A DNA stretch of 64,000 nucleotides from Streptomyces rishiriensis (GCF_030815485.1 NZ_JAUSWV010000002.1:3348001-3412000); one strand, 5' to 3'; positions 53,494 through 63,911 are shown, counted from the stretch's first letter. The notes: generated by a model from the letters alone, not told the origin. Numbers and translations are program-made.

Positions 53494-53721
53494 ATAGCTG
53501 CTACCCCCAGTAGCTGAATCGTCGATGAGGCCGCGCCCGGGGCCGTGATCGACGGAGGTAGCTGAAACGCAGCTGGAGCCCCCGGTTCACATGCGCCCCA
53601 GAGATACGCATGCCACACTGCACCTTCCCCACTTTTCAAAGCATCGTCAAGGTCGTTGCGTACGCAATGTCCAAGTCGGGGCGCTTTGCGCGGTGTTGGT
53701 GCTGTGAATGTGACATAAAAA

Positions 53722-53750
53722 GCAACCGCCCCTGATTCAGGGGCGGTTGC
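53722..53750 (-). terminator. prfB terminator
   Basis: Fourteen-bp arms (GCAACCGCCCCTGA / TCAGGGGCGGTTGC) with a 1-base tip that opens to a small loop, followed by TTTTT on the minus strand: a classic intrinsic terminator 13 nt after the stop. Confidence 0.9.
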
Positions 53751-53763
53751 CTTGTCGACAAAG

Positions 53764-54870
53764 TTACTTCTCTTGCTGCTTGCGCCAGCGAATTCCGGCT
53801 TCCAGGAACCCCTCGATCTCACCGTTGAACACGGCCTCGGGGTTACCGACCTCGTAGTCGGTGCGCAGGTCCTTGACCATCTGGTACGGGTGCAGGACGT
53901 ACGAACGCATCTGGTTGCCCCAGGAGTTGCCGCCGTCGCCCTTGAGGGCGTCCATCGCGGCCTGCTCCTCCTGGCGGCGCCGCTCGAGCAGCTTGGCCTG
54001 GAGCACGTTCATCGCGCTCGCCTTGTTCTGGATCTGCGAGCGCTCGTTCTGGCAGGAGACGACGATGCCGGTGGGGAGGTGGGTCAGGCGCACCGCGGAG
54101 TCGGTGGTGTTCACGCCCTGGCCGCCGGGCCCGGAGGACCGGTACACGTCCACCCGCAGCTCGGACTCGTCGATCTCGATGTGGTCGGTCTGCTCGACCA
54201 CGGGAAGGATCTCGACGCCCGCGAACGAGGTCTGCCGGCGCCCCTGGTTGTCGAAGGGGGAGATCCGCACGAGCCGGTGGGTGCCCTGCTCCACGGAGAG
54301 GGTGCCGTACGCGTACGGGACCTGCACGGCGAAGGTGGTCGACTTGATGCCGGCCTCTTCGGCGTACGACGTCTCGTAGATCTCGGTCTTGTAGCCCTTC
54401 TGCTCCGCCCACCGCAGGTACATCCGCTGGAGCTTCTCCGCGAAGTCGGCGGCGTCGACGCCACCGGCCTCGGCGCGGATGTTCACGAGCGCCTCTCGGG
54501 AGTCGTACTCACCGCTGAGCAGGGTACGGACCTCCATCTCGTCCAGCGCCTTCTTGACGGAGGTGAGCTCCGTCTCGGCCTCGGCGAGGGTGTCCGGGTC
54601 GTCCTCCTCCTGGGCCATCTCGAACAGCACGGCGAGATCGTCGATCCGGCTGCGCAGCGCGTCAGCCTTCCTGACCTCGGCCTGGAGGTGGGACAGCTTG
54701 CTGGTGATCTTCTGCGCCTCGTCCGGGTTGTCCCACAGGGACGGCGCGGCCGCCTGCTCCTCGAGCACGGCGATGTCTGCCCTCAGCTTGTCGAGGTCCA
54801 GAACGGCCTCGATCGACTCCATGGTCGAGGAGAGGGACTTGAGCTCTTCGGATACATCGACGACTGCCAC
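53764..54870 (-). CDS. prfB: peptide chain release factor 2 (RF2)
   Basis: 368 residues. The catalytic GGQ motif is at 249-251 (SSGPGGQGVNTT) and the stop-codon recognition motif SPF is at 204-206. It ends translation at UAA and UGA. The gene is one uninterrupted frame: the programmed +1 shift and in-frame TGA of E. coli prfB are absent. GTG start at 54870. Own terminator downstream. Confidence 0.96.
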   Translation of the reverse strand: MAVVDVSEELKSLSSTMESIEAVLDLDKLRADIAVLEEQAAAPSLWDNPDEAQKITSKLSHLQAEVRKADALRSRIDDLAVLFEMAQEEDDPDTLAEAETELTSVKKALDEMEVRTLLSGEYDSREALVNIRAEAGGVDAADFAEKLQRMYLRWAEQKGYKTEIYETSYAEEAGIKSTTFAVQVPYAYGTLSVEQGTHRLVRISPFDNQGRRQTSFAGVEILPVVEQTDHIEIDESELRVDVYRSSGPGGQGVNTTDSAVRLTHLPTGIVVSCQNERSQIQNKASAMNVLQAKLLERRRQEEQAAMDALKGDGGNSWGNQMRSYVLHPYQMVKDLRTDYEVGNPEAVFNGEIEGFLEAGIRWRKQQEK

Positions 54871-55068
54871 GCCTCCAGCCTAACGGACCCGGCATCCGGA
54901 CCCGCCCGGCCTCGGGTCGACCTGGGCTCGGCCTCGGGTCCGGCCTCGGCTGCCGAACCCCGGTCGGGACGTCTCGACCCGGCCGGGGCCACTCCGGGGA
55001 GTTCGAGGACGAGGCCCCCTTGCAGGGCCGAAGCGCCGAAGCGCGGGTCCGGGGTGGCAGCCCCGGGG

Positions 55069-56319
55069 TCACGGTGACGTCGGCGCCGAGTTCTTCGTGT
55101 CCTGCGGGGTCGCCCCCGCGTCGTCGCCGGAGGTGGCCGCCCATGTACCGATGCCCGCGGCGGCGGCCAGCGCCACCGCGGCGACGCCGAGCGTGATCCG
55201 GCGCCGTCGGGTGGCGGAACGGTTCCGGGCCGATCCGGGGCGCGGGGCGCCGGCCGCCCTCGGGACCCGTGCCGTGCCGTGCGCCCCGCCCGCCAGCTCG
55301 TCCGGCGCGGGCACCCGCATCGACGTGTGGGTGTCCCGGTTGGAGTCCGGCTTCGCGCCGGGTACCAGGGGGACCGACCCGCGCCGCACCCGCCCGGAGG
55401 GGGCCGCGGCCGAGGAGGCGGAGGGCGCGGCCTCGGCCGGCTCGCCGTCCTCCTCCTGCTCGGTGTCCGGCTCGTCGACGTCCAGCGGCGGCATCCCGGC
55501 CAGCGTCGGCAGCTGCTCCCGCAGCCGGGCCGCCAGCTCGGACGCCCGCAGCCGGGACGCGGGCGCCTTCGCCAGACACTGCACGAGAAGCTGCCACAGC
55601 TCGTCCGTGATGCCGGGGAGCGGGGCGACGGACTCCGTGACGTGCCGGCGCAGCACCGCGCCGGGATGTCCGCCGCCGAACGGCGTGAAGCCCGCGAGGA
55701 GCTCGTACAGGACGGTCGCGAGGGCGTAGATGTCCACCGACGCACGCGGGGGCAGGCCCTCCACGATCTCCGGGGCCAGGTAGTCCGGAGTGCCGATGAT
55801 CTTGGTGGCGCGGGTCCGTTTGGGGGTGTCGATCAGCTTCGCGACGCCGAAGTCGGTCAGCAGCGCGCGGTGCGAGCCGCCGGGGCCGAGCGGGCCCTGC
55901 ATGTCGAGCAGGATGTTCTCGGGCTTCACGTCCCGGTGCACGATGCCGGCCGCGTGCGCGGCGGCCAGTCCCTCGGCGATGTCCGCGACGATCGCCACGG
56001 CGGCCTCGGGCGCGAGCCGCCGGTCGCGTTCGAGGCGGGTGCGCAGGTCCGTGCCGCGGACGAGGTCCATGACCAGGGCCAGGTCGTTGCCGTCGACCAC
56101 CAGGTCCCGTACGGACACCACGTGCGGGTGCTCGAGGCCGAGCAGTGCCGTGCGCTCCTGCACGAAGCGGCCCACGAGCTCCTCGTCGGAGGCGAGGTCC
56201 TCGCGCAGCAGCTTGACGGCGACGGGGCCGTCCGGTCCCTCGCCCAGCCACACCGTGCCGGCGCTGCCCCGTCCCAGGATCTGGTGGGCGGTGTACCGGC
56301 TGCCGATCTTCCGTGCCAA
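55069..56319 (-). CDS. pkaB: serine/threonine protein kinase PkaB
   Basis: 416 residues. The kinase domain covers about residues 8-265: Gly loop LGRGSAGTVW, catalytic Lys36 (VAVKLL), HRDVKPENIL, DFGVAK and APE. A Pro/Ser-rich linker, one transmembrane helix near 375-392 and a short outside tail follow. I chose the TTG at 56319 because AGGAG lies 5 nt before it; the resulting length agrees with the 417 residues I remember for S. coelicolor PkaB. An upstream ATG (56397) is open but lacks a ribosome site. It is downstream of pkaA on the same strand. Confidence 0.9.
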   Translation of the reverse strand: MARKIGSRYTAHQILGRGSAGTVWLGEGPDGPVAVKLLREDLASDEELVGRFVQERTALLGLEHPHVVSVRDLVVDGNDLALVMDLVRGTDLRTRLERDRRLAPEAAVAIVADIAEGLAAAHAAGIVHRDVKPENILLDMQGPLGPGGSHRALLTDFGVAKLIDTPKRTRATKIIGTPDYLAPEIVEGLPPRASVDIYALATVLYELLAGFTPFGGGHPGAVLRRHVTESVAPLPGITDELWQLLVQCLAKAPASRLRASELAARLREQLPTLAGMPPLDVDEPDTEQEEDGEPAEAAPSASSAAAPSGRVRRGSVPLVPGAKPDSNRDTHTSMRVPAPDELAGGAHGTARVPRAAGAPRPGSARNRSATRRRRITLGVAAVALAAAAGIGTWAATSGDDAGATPQDTKNSAPTSP

Positions 56320-56450
56320 GGCTGCTCCTACAGACGCGTGTTGCCCATCAAAGTACGCGTCCGAGGAGCCAACCTTCACCGCGGAGACGGAAATCACCCG
56401 CCAGATGTCGACAAGTACACAAACTCGCGGTCAGGACCGGAGCCGGTGCC

Positions 56451-58182
56451 TCAGTTGTCGGCGCCGGTGCCGCCCGAGCCGGTGCCGCCCGAGTTCCCGG
56501 CCAGGTCGCCGATCCAGCCGGTGACCTTGTCGAACCAGCCGCTGATCAGCTGCCAGTAGCTCTGGCCGGTACCGATCCACTCCTGGAGCGGGCTCAGCTC
56601 CCAGATCAGCCACCCGGCCACGAACAGGATGACGATCGTGAACAGGCAGCCCTTCAGGCACCCCAGCCCGGGGATCTTCATCGGGTTGGCGCTGCGCTGT
56701 CTCGGCTCCCGCGGCTGCCGGGGTTCCGGCTCCGGCCGCTGCCTCGGCTGCTGCTGGGGCGGCGGCGCGTACCGCTGGGGCTGCTGTTGCGGCTGCTGGT
56801 GCTGCGGCGCGTACTGCTGCTGCGGCTGCGCCGGGTACCCGTAGCCGGGCTGCTGCGGACGCTGCTGCTGCGGACGCTGCTGAGGCCGCTGTTGCTGCTG
56901 GTTCTGCTGCGGGTACGGCTGCTGCGGCTGCTGCGGCTGACGGGAGACCTGCCGCTGGGGGCGGCGGCGCAGCGGGTCCTCGCCGGGGTCGAGGTACTGC
57001 TGCACCTGCGTCGGCTCGTTGCGGTCGCGGGCGGCCCGCATCTGGCTCTGCCAGGGATGCGGCTGTTCGGGCGACTGACCCTGACCCTGCTGGCCGGGAT
57101 GGTGCGGCGGCACCGGCGGCAGGACGGCGGTCGGGTCCGCGGCGCCCGACGCGCCACCGGTGTGCGGGAGCACGGCGGTGGGGTCGGCGGCGCCGGCGGG
57201 ACCGGCCGTGTGCGGCAGGACGCTGGTCGCGGCGTTCGGGTCGTAGGCGCCGCCCGGCACGGTCGCGGGCGCCGGGTCGGGCGCGAGCAGATGACCGACG
57301 CCGTCGGCGGCGGCGATCTGCATCGAGTTCGCGTGCACCCCGATGCCCTCGGCGACGATCCGCAGCCCGCGCGCGAGGTTCTCGGCGCTCGGCCGGTCGT
57401 CGGGGTTCTTGCGCAGGCAGCGCTCGATGACCGTCCAGAGCGGGTCGGGGACCGTGGACGGGCGGCGGGGCTCGGCGTTCAGGTGCTGGTGGAGGACTTC
57501 GAGGGCGGAGCCGCCGGAGAACGGCGGACGCCCGGTGACCAGCTCGTACAGCAGGATGCCGGCGCCGTAGATGTCCACGGCGGAGGTCTGCGGGCGGCCC
57601 TCGGCGGACTCCGGCGCGACGTACGCGGGCGTGCCGACGAACTCGCTGGTCCGGGTCAGGCCCGGGGAGTCGGCGAGGCGCGCGATGCCGAAGTCGGTGA
57701 GCAGCGGGTGCATCTGGCCGCCGTCCTGCCTCAGCAGGACGTTGGCCGGCTTCAGGTCGCGGTGCACGACGCCGTCGGCGTGACTGGCGGCGAGCGCGTC
57801 GGCGACCTGGGCGGTGAGCAGGGCGGCGGCGACGGGCGTGAAAGGGGCCGTTCTCACGCAGGTAGCGGTGCAGGTCCGGGCCTTCGACGAGGTCCATGAC
57901 CAGGGCCAGCAGATCGCCCTCGACGACCAGGTCGCGGACCCGGACGATGTTCGGGTGGGTCAGGCGCAGCAGCACGGACCGCTCGCGCAGGAAGCGCATC
58001 ACGACGTCGGGGTCGTTAGCGAGCTCCTCCTTGAGGACCTTGATCGCGACGGTCTCGCCGGGCTGGCCGGCCACGGCCGCCTCGGCGCCCGCGGTCTCGC
58101 GCTGGCGGGCTCGCCAGACGGTGCCCGTGGCGCCGCGTCCGAGCGGCTCCTCGAGCAGGTACTTGCTGCCGACTGGCCGCAC
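56451..58182 (-). pseudogene. pkaA: serine/threonine protein kinase PkaA, interrupted by a +1 frameshift
   Basis: The N-terminal frame starts at GTG 58182 and encodes the kinase N-lobe (PLGRGATGTVWRARQ, catalytic Lys in VAIKVLKEEL) up to HRYLRENGPF. The rest (HRDLKPANVLL, DFGIARL, APES, a Gln-rich linker and one transmembrane helix near the C-terminus) is intact, but in another frame, open from 57857 to 56451. One base too many within TTT/CCCC (57841-57847 on the + strand, AAAGGGG) explains it; removing one T gives an uninterrupted kinase of about 576 residues. It could be a sequencing error, a real mutation or programmed slippage. The C-terminal frame alone lacks the ATP-binding Lys. Confidence 0.85.
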
Positions 58183-58494
58183 GTCACGCGCTCCCTGCTG
58201 CTTGCTTGACTGTCCTGTCCGTGTTCCGACCCACTGTAGTGCCGCAGTGCGGACACGGGGCTGTCGTCTTTATCCGAAGGAAAGACGCCCGGCCCGGTCT
58301 TCCTGGTTGCCGCAGCCGGACGTGACCGATCTCAACTGATCGCCGGTGACGCACTTGTCAGGCACTTTTGCGGGCAGAGCCGACCAATCAAGATCACTTG
58401 TCCTCGGGTGTGGGGCGCGTTGTCAGTGACAGGTGCGAGGATGCCTTCAGTACTGGCCGCTGTGCTCGTGTGGGGTGGGGGGAAGTCCGCGCCC

Positions 58495-61400
58495 GTGCAG
58501 AAGGGACCGCTGACGGCGATGCAGATCCGGCTGACCGTCGTAGACCCGACGGGCCCGCCCCTTCCCGCGCCGGGCTCCGCTCGCGCGGGAGGACCTCAGG
58601 CGCGGGCCCGCACCACGAGCTGCGACGTGCTCGTCACGGCGCCCGCCGGCACGGCTCTGGCCGCAGTGGCGTCCGCGCTGGCCGCCGCGGTCTCCGGGGA
58701 GGGCGCCCCGTCGTCCTCCTCCGCGGCCGCGGTCGTGCTGTACGCGGGCGTGGAGCGGCTCGACACCCAGCGCTGCACGCTCGGCGAGCCGCCGCTGATC
58801 GACGGCGCCGTGCTGTCCCTGGGCGCCCCGGCCGACCCCGAGCCGCATCCCGAGGTCGACGACGCCCCGGCCCGGCTGCACGTGGTGGCCGGGCCCGACG
58901 CGGGCGGCGTCCATCTGCTGCACGGCGGCCAGGTCCGGGTGGGCCGCTCCGCCGACGCCGACGTACCCCTCGACGACCCGGACGTCTCCCGTCTGCACTG
59001 CGCGGTGACGCTCTCCCCCGAGGGCCGGGTCACGGTCGCCGACCTCGGCTCCACCAACGGCACCACGCTGGACGGCGCGCCGGTGCAGACCCGTCCCGTC
59101 CGCCTGGCCCCCGGCGCCCTGCTGCGGGTCGGCGAGTCGGCCCTGCGCCTGGCCCCGCCAGGCGGCCCGGGTCCCCGGGCGGCGACCACCCCGGACGGCG
59201 AGGGACACGTCCGGGTGCCCTGCGCGGGCACGGACCAGGCGGCGGGCGGCGGCCCGTCCGGCGACCGTCCCGGCCCGCTCGCCGACGCCGCACCCGCGCG
59301 GGCGGCAGGCGACGGCGCGGGCGGCCGGCAAGGCCCCGCGGACCCGACCGGTCACGCCTACGGCGGGGTGGACTGGAGCGGCTCGTCGCAGGGCCGCGGC
59401 GAGCGGATCCGCGGCGCCGGGGAAAACCGCTCGGCGCCTTCGGTGGTGCCCGGACAGGGCACGGCGCCGCGCATCGAGAGCAGGCCCGGCGGCCAGGCAC
59501 GCACGGCGGACCCCGGGCGCCCGACCCCGCCCGGAGCGGTTCCCTCCGGTGGTGCGCCCGGCGGGGGTGACGACTCCTCGGCCACCCACGCCGGCCGCTC
59601 GGACCTCGGCCCCTTCACGGCGCCGTACGACGACGTCCGCGGGCCGCACGGCGCGCCGCAGGACGCGGACACCCGGCGCCGCCCCGCCACCCCTGCCTCC
59701 ACCGTCCCGCCCGGCGCTCCGTCCGCCTCCCCCGCCGCCTCCCCCTACGACGACTCCGCCGAAGCCGATCCGCGCGTGGCCGCGCGCCGCAAGGGCACTC
59801 CGCTGCGCGGCACCGACGTGCCCCCGGGAGTGCGCAAACGCGGAGGCCTCACCGCGTGGGCGCGCCGACTGGCCGGCGGTCGCGGGGACGCGCAGGACAC
59901 GGACGACGTCCCCGGGCCCTGCGAGGAGGAGGCGGCCGGAGCGCGGTCGTACCCGCCGGCCGCCGCGCCCCCCGCACCCGAGACCTGGCCGGACCCGGCG
60001 GCGCTGCTGCTGACGGCGCTGGGCCCGGGCCCCCGGCTGTGGGAGCGCGGCCCGGGGCACCCGGAGGCGCTCACGGTGCGGCTCGGTACCGCCGACCGCC
60101 CGGCGCCCGACGGCTCGGGCCTGCTGCCCGCCGTACCGGTGACCACGGGACTGCGCGAGGTCGGCGCGCTCGGGCTGGCCGGGCCGCGCCCGCGACTGTC
60201 CGGGCTGGCGCGCGCGGTACTGGCCCAGCTCGCCGCGCTGCACTCCCCCGACACCCTGGAAATCGTCCTGATCAGCACGGACCGCGCGCGGTCCGAGGAG
60301 GAGCGGGTCGCCGAGTGGTCCTGGCTGGGCTGGCTGCCGCAGCTGCGCCCGGGGCACGGCCAGGACTGCCGTCTCCTGCTCGCCTACGACCGCGACCAGG
60401 CCACAGCCCGCGCCGACGAGCTGCTGCGCCGTCTGGAGGACCACCTGGCCGACAGCGGGGGCGGCCCGAGCGGTACGGCACAGCTTCCGGTACCCGCGCC
60501 CCGCGCCGCCGGCCGCCGCCCTTCGTGGGCCGTGCCGGACGAGACGGGCGACGGCGGCTTCCCCGGCCCGTACAGCGTGCTCGTCGTGGACGGCGATCCC
60601 GGCGGCGCCGACCTGCGCGAGGCGGTGGCCCGGCTGGCGGTGGCCGGACCGCGGGCCGGCATACACGTCGTCTGCCTGGCCGAGACGCCCGCCGCCTCCC
60701 CTTCCTCCCCGGTGACCGCGACCTATGAAGCGGCCTGTGCCGCGGCGCCCACCTTCCGCGCGTGCGGAGCCGTCGCGCTGCTCAGCGGGGACGTGGCGAC
60801 GGCGCTGCGGCTGCTGCGGGTCGCGCCGGCCGGGGCGGAGACGGAGCGGCCCGGCCCGGTCGGACCCGGCACGGTCGGCGCGGTGGACGCGGTCTCCCTC
60901 GCCTGGGCCGAGCGCTTCGCACGGGCCCTCGCGCCGCTGCGCCCGGACGGCCCGGGTGGCGGCGGCGAGCGGCCCACGCGGGTGTCGGCTCCGCTGCCCC
61001 AGTCGGCCCGGCTGCTGGACAAGCTCGGGCTCGCCCGGGCCACACCCGCCTCGCTGATGGCCCGCTGGGCGGACGCGGCGGACGACGCCGAGGCGCTCGG
61101 CGGACGGGCGTGGGCCGTGCTGGGCGCCGGGCCGCGCGGTCCGGTCGGCGTGGACCTGGTCGCCGAGGGCCCGCACCTGCTGATCGAGGGCCCGACCGGC
61201 AGCGGGCGTACGGAACTGCTGCGGGCGATCGTGGCCTCACTGGCCGCCGCCGAGCGGCCGGACCGGCTGGGCGTCATCCTGCTGGACGGCCGCGACACCG
61301 TGGGCAAAGGCGGCGGCGGTCACGGCGACGGCCTGCGGATCTGCACGGACGTACCGCATGTCACCACCCACCTCACCGCCAACGACCCGGTCCGCATGCG

Positions 61401-62175
61401 GGAGTTCGCGCAGTCGCTGAGCGCCGAGCTGAAACGGCGGTCCGAACTGCTGGGCCGTTCCGGCTTCGCGGAGTGGCACACGCAGCGCGCGGTGTCCGGC
61501 CGTATCGGCCCGCAACGCACCCCGAACAAGCCGTCCCCGGGAGCCGGGCCCGGCGGCGGCTCCACCGGCGGCGCCGCCGACATCGAGGCCCCGCCCAGCA
61601 CCACCCTGCGGCTGCGCCCGGGCGCGGCCGCCCGGCAGCGGGCCGAGGCGGCGCCCGCGCTGCCCCGCCTGGTGGTGGTCGTCGACGACCTGGACGCTCT
61701 GGTCTCCCCCGCCCTCGGCTCCCCGGGCCGGCCGGCCGCCGGCTCGGTCATGCGCGCGCTGGAGGCGGTGGCCCGCGAGGGCGAGCGGCTCGGCGTGCAC
61801 CTGGTGGTCGCGGCAGGCCCCGGCGGCCGTACGGCGGAGTCGGAACCGGCCCGGCTGTCCACCGTTCGGATCACTCTGGACCCGCCGGGTTCCGGCACGG
61901 ACGAACCGGCGCCGGGCCGCGGCCGCCTCAAGGGCGCGGACGGCCGCCTCACCGCCTTCCAGGGCGGCCGCGTCACGGGCCGCATTCCCCGTACGGCGAC
62001 GCAGCGCCCCACGGTGGCGCCCCTGGAGTGGCAGCGCATGGGCGACCCCCCGGCCCGCCGTCCGGTGCGGGAACTGGGCAACGGCCCGACGGACCTGGCC
62101 CTGCTGGCCAGTGCCCTGGAGCGGGCCGCGCGCCAGCTCAGCCCGTCCGGGGGCGCGCCCGCCGGGAGCGTGTGA
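58495..62175 (+). CDS. FHA-domain FtsK/SpoIIIE-like ATPase
   Basis: About 1226 residues. An FHA domain lies at about 127-205 (VRVGRSADADVPLDDPDVSRLHC ... DLGSTNGTTLDG) and should bind phospho-threonine. A disordered Pro/Gly-rich stretch to about residue 470 leads to a C-terminal FtsK/EccC-like region. Its P-loop reads EGPTGSGRTELL, with Arg905 where Lys is expected, and Walker B is LVVVVDDLDAL. No transmembrane helices. It lies divergent from pkaA/pkaB, so those kinases may supply the phospho-ligand. Start: GTG 58495 (GGGGGAAG 9 nt upstream) or ATG 58519 (MQIRLTVVDP). Confidence 0.8.
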   Translation: MQKGPLTAMQIRLTVVDPTGPPLPAPGSARAGGPQARARTTSCDVLVTAPAGTALAAVASALAAAVSGEGAPSSSSAAAVVLYAGVERLDTQRCTLGEPPLIDGAVLSLGAPADPEPHPEVDDAPARLHVVAGPDAGGVHLLHGGQVRVGRSADADVPLDDPDVSRLHCAVTLSPEGRVTVADLGSTNGTTLDGAPVQTRPVRLAPGALLRVGESALRLAPPGGPGPRAATTPDGEGHVRVPCAGTDQAAGGGPSGDRPGPLADAAPARAAGDGAGGRQGPADPTGHAYGGVDWSGSSQGRGERIRGAGENRSAPSVVPGQGTAPRIESRPGGQARTADPGRPTPPGAVPSGGAPGGGDDSSATHAGRSDLGPFTAPYDDVRGPHGAPQDADTRRRPATPASTVPPGAPSASPAASPYDDSAEADPRVAARRKGTPLRGTDVPPGVRKRGGLTAWARRLAGGRGDAQDTDDVPGPCEEEAAGARSYPPAAAPPAPETWPDPAALLLTALGPGPRLWERGPGHPEALTVRLGTADRPAPDGSGLLPAVPVTTGLREVGALGLAGPRPRLSGLARAVLAQLAALHSPDTLEIVLISTDRARSEEERVAEWSWLGWLPQLRPGHGQDCRLLLAYDRDQATARADELLRRLEDHLADSGGGPSGTAQLPVPAPRAAGRRPSWAVPDETGDGGFPGPYSVLVVDGDPGGADLREAVARLAVAGPRAGIHVVCLAETPAASPSSPVTATYEAACAAAPTFRACGAVALLSGDVATALRLLRVAPAGAETERPGPVGPGTVGAVDAVSLAWAERFARALAPLRPDGPGGGGERPTRVSAPLPQSARLLDKLGLARATPASLMARWADAADDAEALGGRAWAVLGAGPRGPVGVDLVAEGPHLLIEGPTGSGRTELLRAIVASLAAAERPDRLGVILLDGRDTVGKGGGGHGDGLRICTDVPHVTTHLTANDPVRMREFAQSLSAELKRRSELLGRSGFAEWHTQRAVSGRIGPQRTPNKPSPGAGPGGGSTGGAADIEAPPSTTLRLRPGAAARQRAEAAPALPRLVVVVDDLDALVSPALGSPGRPAAGSVMRALEAVAREGERLGVHLVVAAGPGGRTAESEPARLSTVRITLDPPGSGTDEPAPGRGRLKGADGRLTAFQGGRVTGRIPRTATQRPTVAPLEWQRMGDPPARRPVRELGNGPTDLALLASALERAARQLSPSGGAPAGSV

Positions 62176-62521
62176 GACCGAGACCCGCAGAGCCGGAAAC
62201 GGCCGTAACCCGCCAGAACCGGCAGAAACTGGCTGGTACCGGCTCGAGCGGGTCGCCCACGGGTGACCGGGGGCGGTGGCCCCGGACCTCCCCCGCCCCG
62301 CCCGTCCCCGGCCGCCGCACGGCGACGGGCGGCAGCCCGCGACGACGCTCGCGCACCGGCCTCGCGTCGAGATCCGCTCACCTTGTGATCACGACGCGGT
62401 CACGATCCCCCGCTTGACGGCACAGGCGCCCTTGCCGAGCCCAGACACCCGGCGTAGACCAGTGCTCACGGGACAGCGCTCGAACGTTCACGAGTCGACG
62501 AGGACGAAGAACGGGGCAGTG
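62176..62521. other. intergenic region before the right-end ABC operon
   Basis: No gene. It should hold the promoter of the next transporter operon. A CTCG(AACGTTCA)CGAG dyad at 62479-62494 is a possible operator. Confidence 0.45.
62479..62494 (+). promoter_or_regulatory. possible operator dyad before the sugar-binding lipoprotein
   Basis: CTCGAACGTTCACGAG: 4-bp outer arms plus an internal GAACGTTC palindrome, 28 bp upstream of the start. Weak; the regulator is unknown. Confidence 0.25.
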
Positions 62522-63904
62522 ATGCGCAGCACGAGCAACACCATTCGGACACGCAGGACCATGAAGGCGGCCGCCACGCTCCTGGCGGGAGCCCTCGCGC
62601 TCTCGCTCACGGCGTGCGGCAGCGACGACGACAAGAGCGGCGGAGGCGAGAGCAGCAGCGGAGGCAAGGAATCCGGCGGCACCCTCACCCTCCCCAAGCT
62701 CGACGGGACCACTCTCGAAGTGGCCGCCGTATGGACCGGCACCGAACAGGCGAACTTCAAGAAGGTCCTCGCCGAGTTCGAGAAACGCACCGGCGCGAAG
62801 ATCACTTTCGTGCCCGCCCAGGATCCGATCATCAACTTCCTCGGCTCGAAGATCGCGGGCGGTTCACCTCCGGACGTGGCGATGCTGCCGCAGCCCGGCG
62901 CCATCAAACAGGCCGCCGACAAGGGCTGGGCCAAACCGCTGGGCGCCGAGGCCCAGGCGGAACTCGCGAAGAACTACTCACAGGGCTGGCAGGACATCGG
63001 GAAGGTGGGCGACAAGCAGTACGGCGTCTACTACAAGGCCGCCAACAAGTCGCTGATCTGGTACAACGCCAAGGTCTTCGAGAACGCGGGCGCCGCCGAC
63101 CCCGCGACGTGGAAGGACCTGCTGACCACCGCGCAGACGGTGTACGACTCCGGCGTCACCCCCTTCTCGATCGGCGGCGCCGACGGCTGGACCCTCACCG
63201 ACTGGTTCGAGAACGTCTACCTCTCCCAGGCGGGCCCGGAGAAGTACGACCAGCTCGCCCAGCACAAGATCAAGTGGACGGACCCCTCGGTGAAGGAGGC
63301 CCTGACCACCCTCGCCCAGGTCTGGGGCAAGAAGGACTGGGTGGCGGGCGGCGCGAGCGGCGCGCTCCAGACCGAGTTCCCCGCCTCCGTGACCCAGACC
63401 TTCACCGGCGGCGAGCAGCCGAAGGCGGCCATGGTCTACGAGGGCGACTTCGTACAGGTCAACATCGCCGACACCAAGTCGAAGGTCGGCACGGACGCCA
63501 AGGTGTTCCCGTTCCCGAAGGTCGGCGACACCGCGCCGGTGGTCTCCGGCGGTGACGCGGCCGTCATCCTGAAGGACTCCAAGGGCGCGCAGGCGCTGGC
63601 GACCTTCCTGGCCTCGCCGGACGCGGCGGAGATCCAGGCGAAGCTCGGCGGCTATCTCTCGCCGAACAAGAACGTCGACGTCTCCGTGTACCCGAACGAG
63701 GTCCAGCAGACGATCGCCAAGGCGCTGGTCGCGGCCGGCGACGACTTCCGCTTCGACATGTCCGACCAGGCCCCGCAGGCCTTCGGCGGCACCCCCGGCA
63801 AGGGCGAGTGGAAGGATCTCCAGGACTTCCTGAAGAACCCGACGGACGTGGCCGGCACCCAGGCGAAACTGGAGTCGGACGCGGCAGCGGCGTACGGGAA
63901 CTGA
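62522..63904 (+). CDS. sugar-binding lipoprotein of an ABC transporter
   Basis: A 460-residue SBP family 1 protein. The lipoprotein signal ends SLTAC (Cys32), followed by a Ser/Gly/Asp-rich linker. Mature landmarks are LEVAAVWTGTEQANFKKVLAEFEKRTG, PPDVAMLPQPGAIKQAA, KQYGVYYKAANKSLIWYN and the C-terminal DMSDQAPQAFGG. ATG 62522 follows a GTG codon (62519); the ribosome site GGGG lies close upstream. It is followed by a permease gene at the window edge. Substrate unknown, probably an alpha-glucoside or similar sugar. Confidence 0.9.
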   Translation: MRSTSNTIRTRRTMKAAATLLAGALALSLTACGSDDDKSGGGESSSGGKESGGTLTLPKLDGTTLEVAAVWTGTEQANFKKVLAEFEKRTGAKITFVPAQDPIINFLGSKIAGGSPPDVAMLPQPGAIKQAADKGWAKPLGAEAQAELAKNYSQGWQDIGKVGDKQYGVYYKAANKSLIWYNAKVFENAGAADPATWKDLLTTAQTVYDSGVTPFSIGGADGWTLTDWFENVYLSQAGPEKYDQLAQHKIKWTDPSVKEALTTLAQVWGKKDWVAGGASGALQTEFPASVTQTFTGGEQPKAAMVYEGDFVQVNIADTKSKVGTDAKVFPFPKVGDTAPVVSGGDAAVILKDSKGAQALATFLASPDAAEIQAKLGGYLSPNKNVDVSVYPNEVQQTIAKALVAAGDDFRFDMSDQAPQAFGGTPGKGEWKDLQDFLKNPTDVAGTQAKLESDAAAAYGN

Positions 63905-63911
63905 CGCGGCG

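Noticed and set aside
53764..54870. programmed frameshift in prfB
   Set aside because: The gene is one continuous frame with no internal TGA near codon 26.
58447..61176. 909-codon open frame on the - strand opposite the FHA gene
   Set aside because: A shadow of the FHA-FtsK gene, with no motifs.
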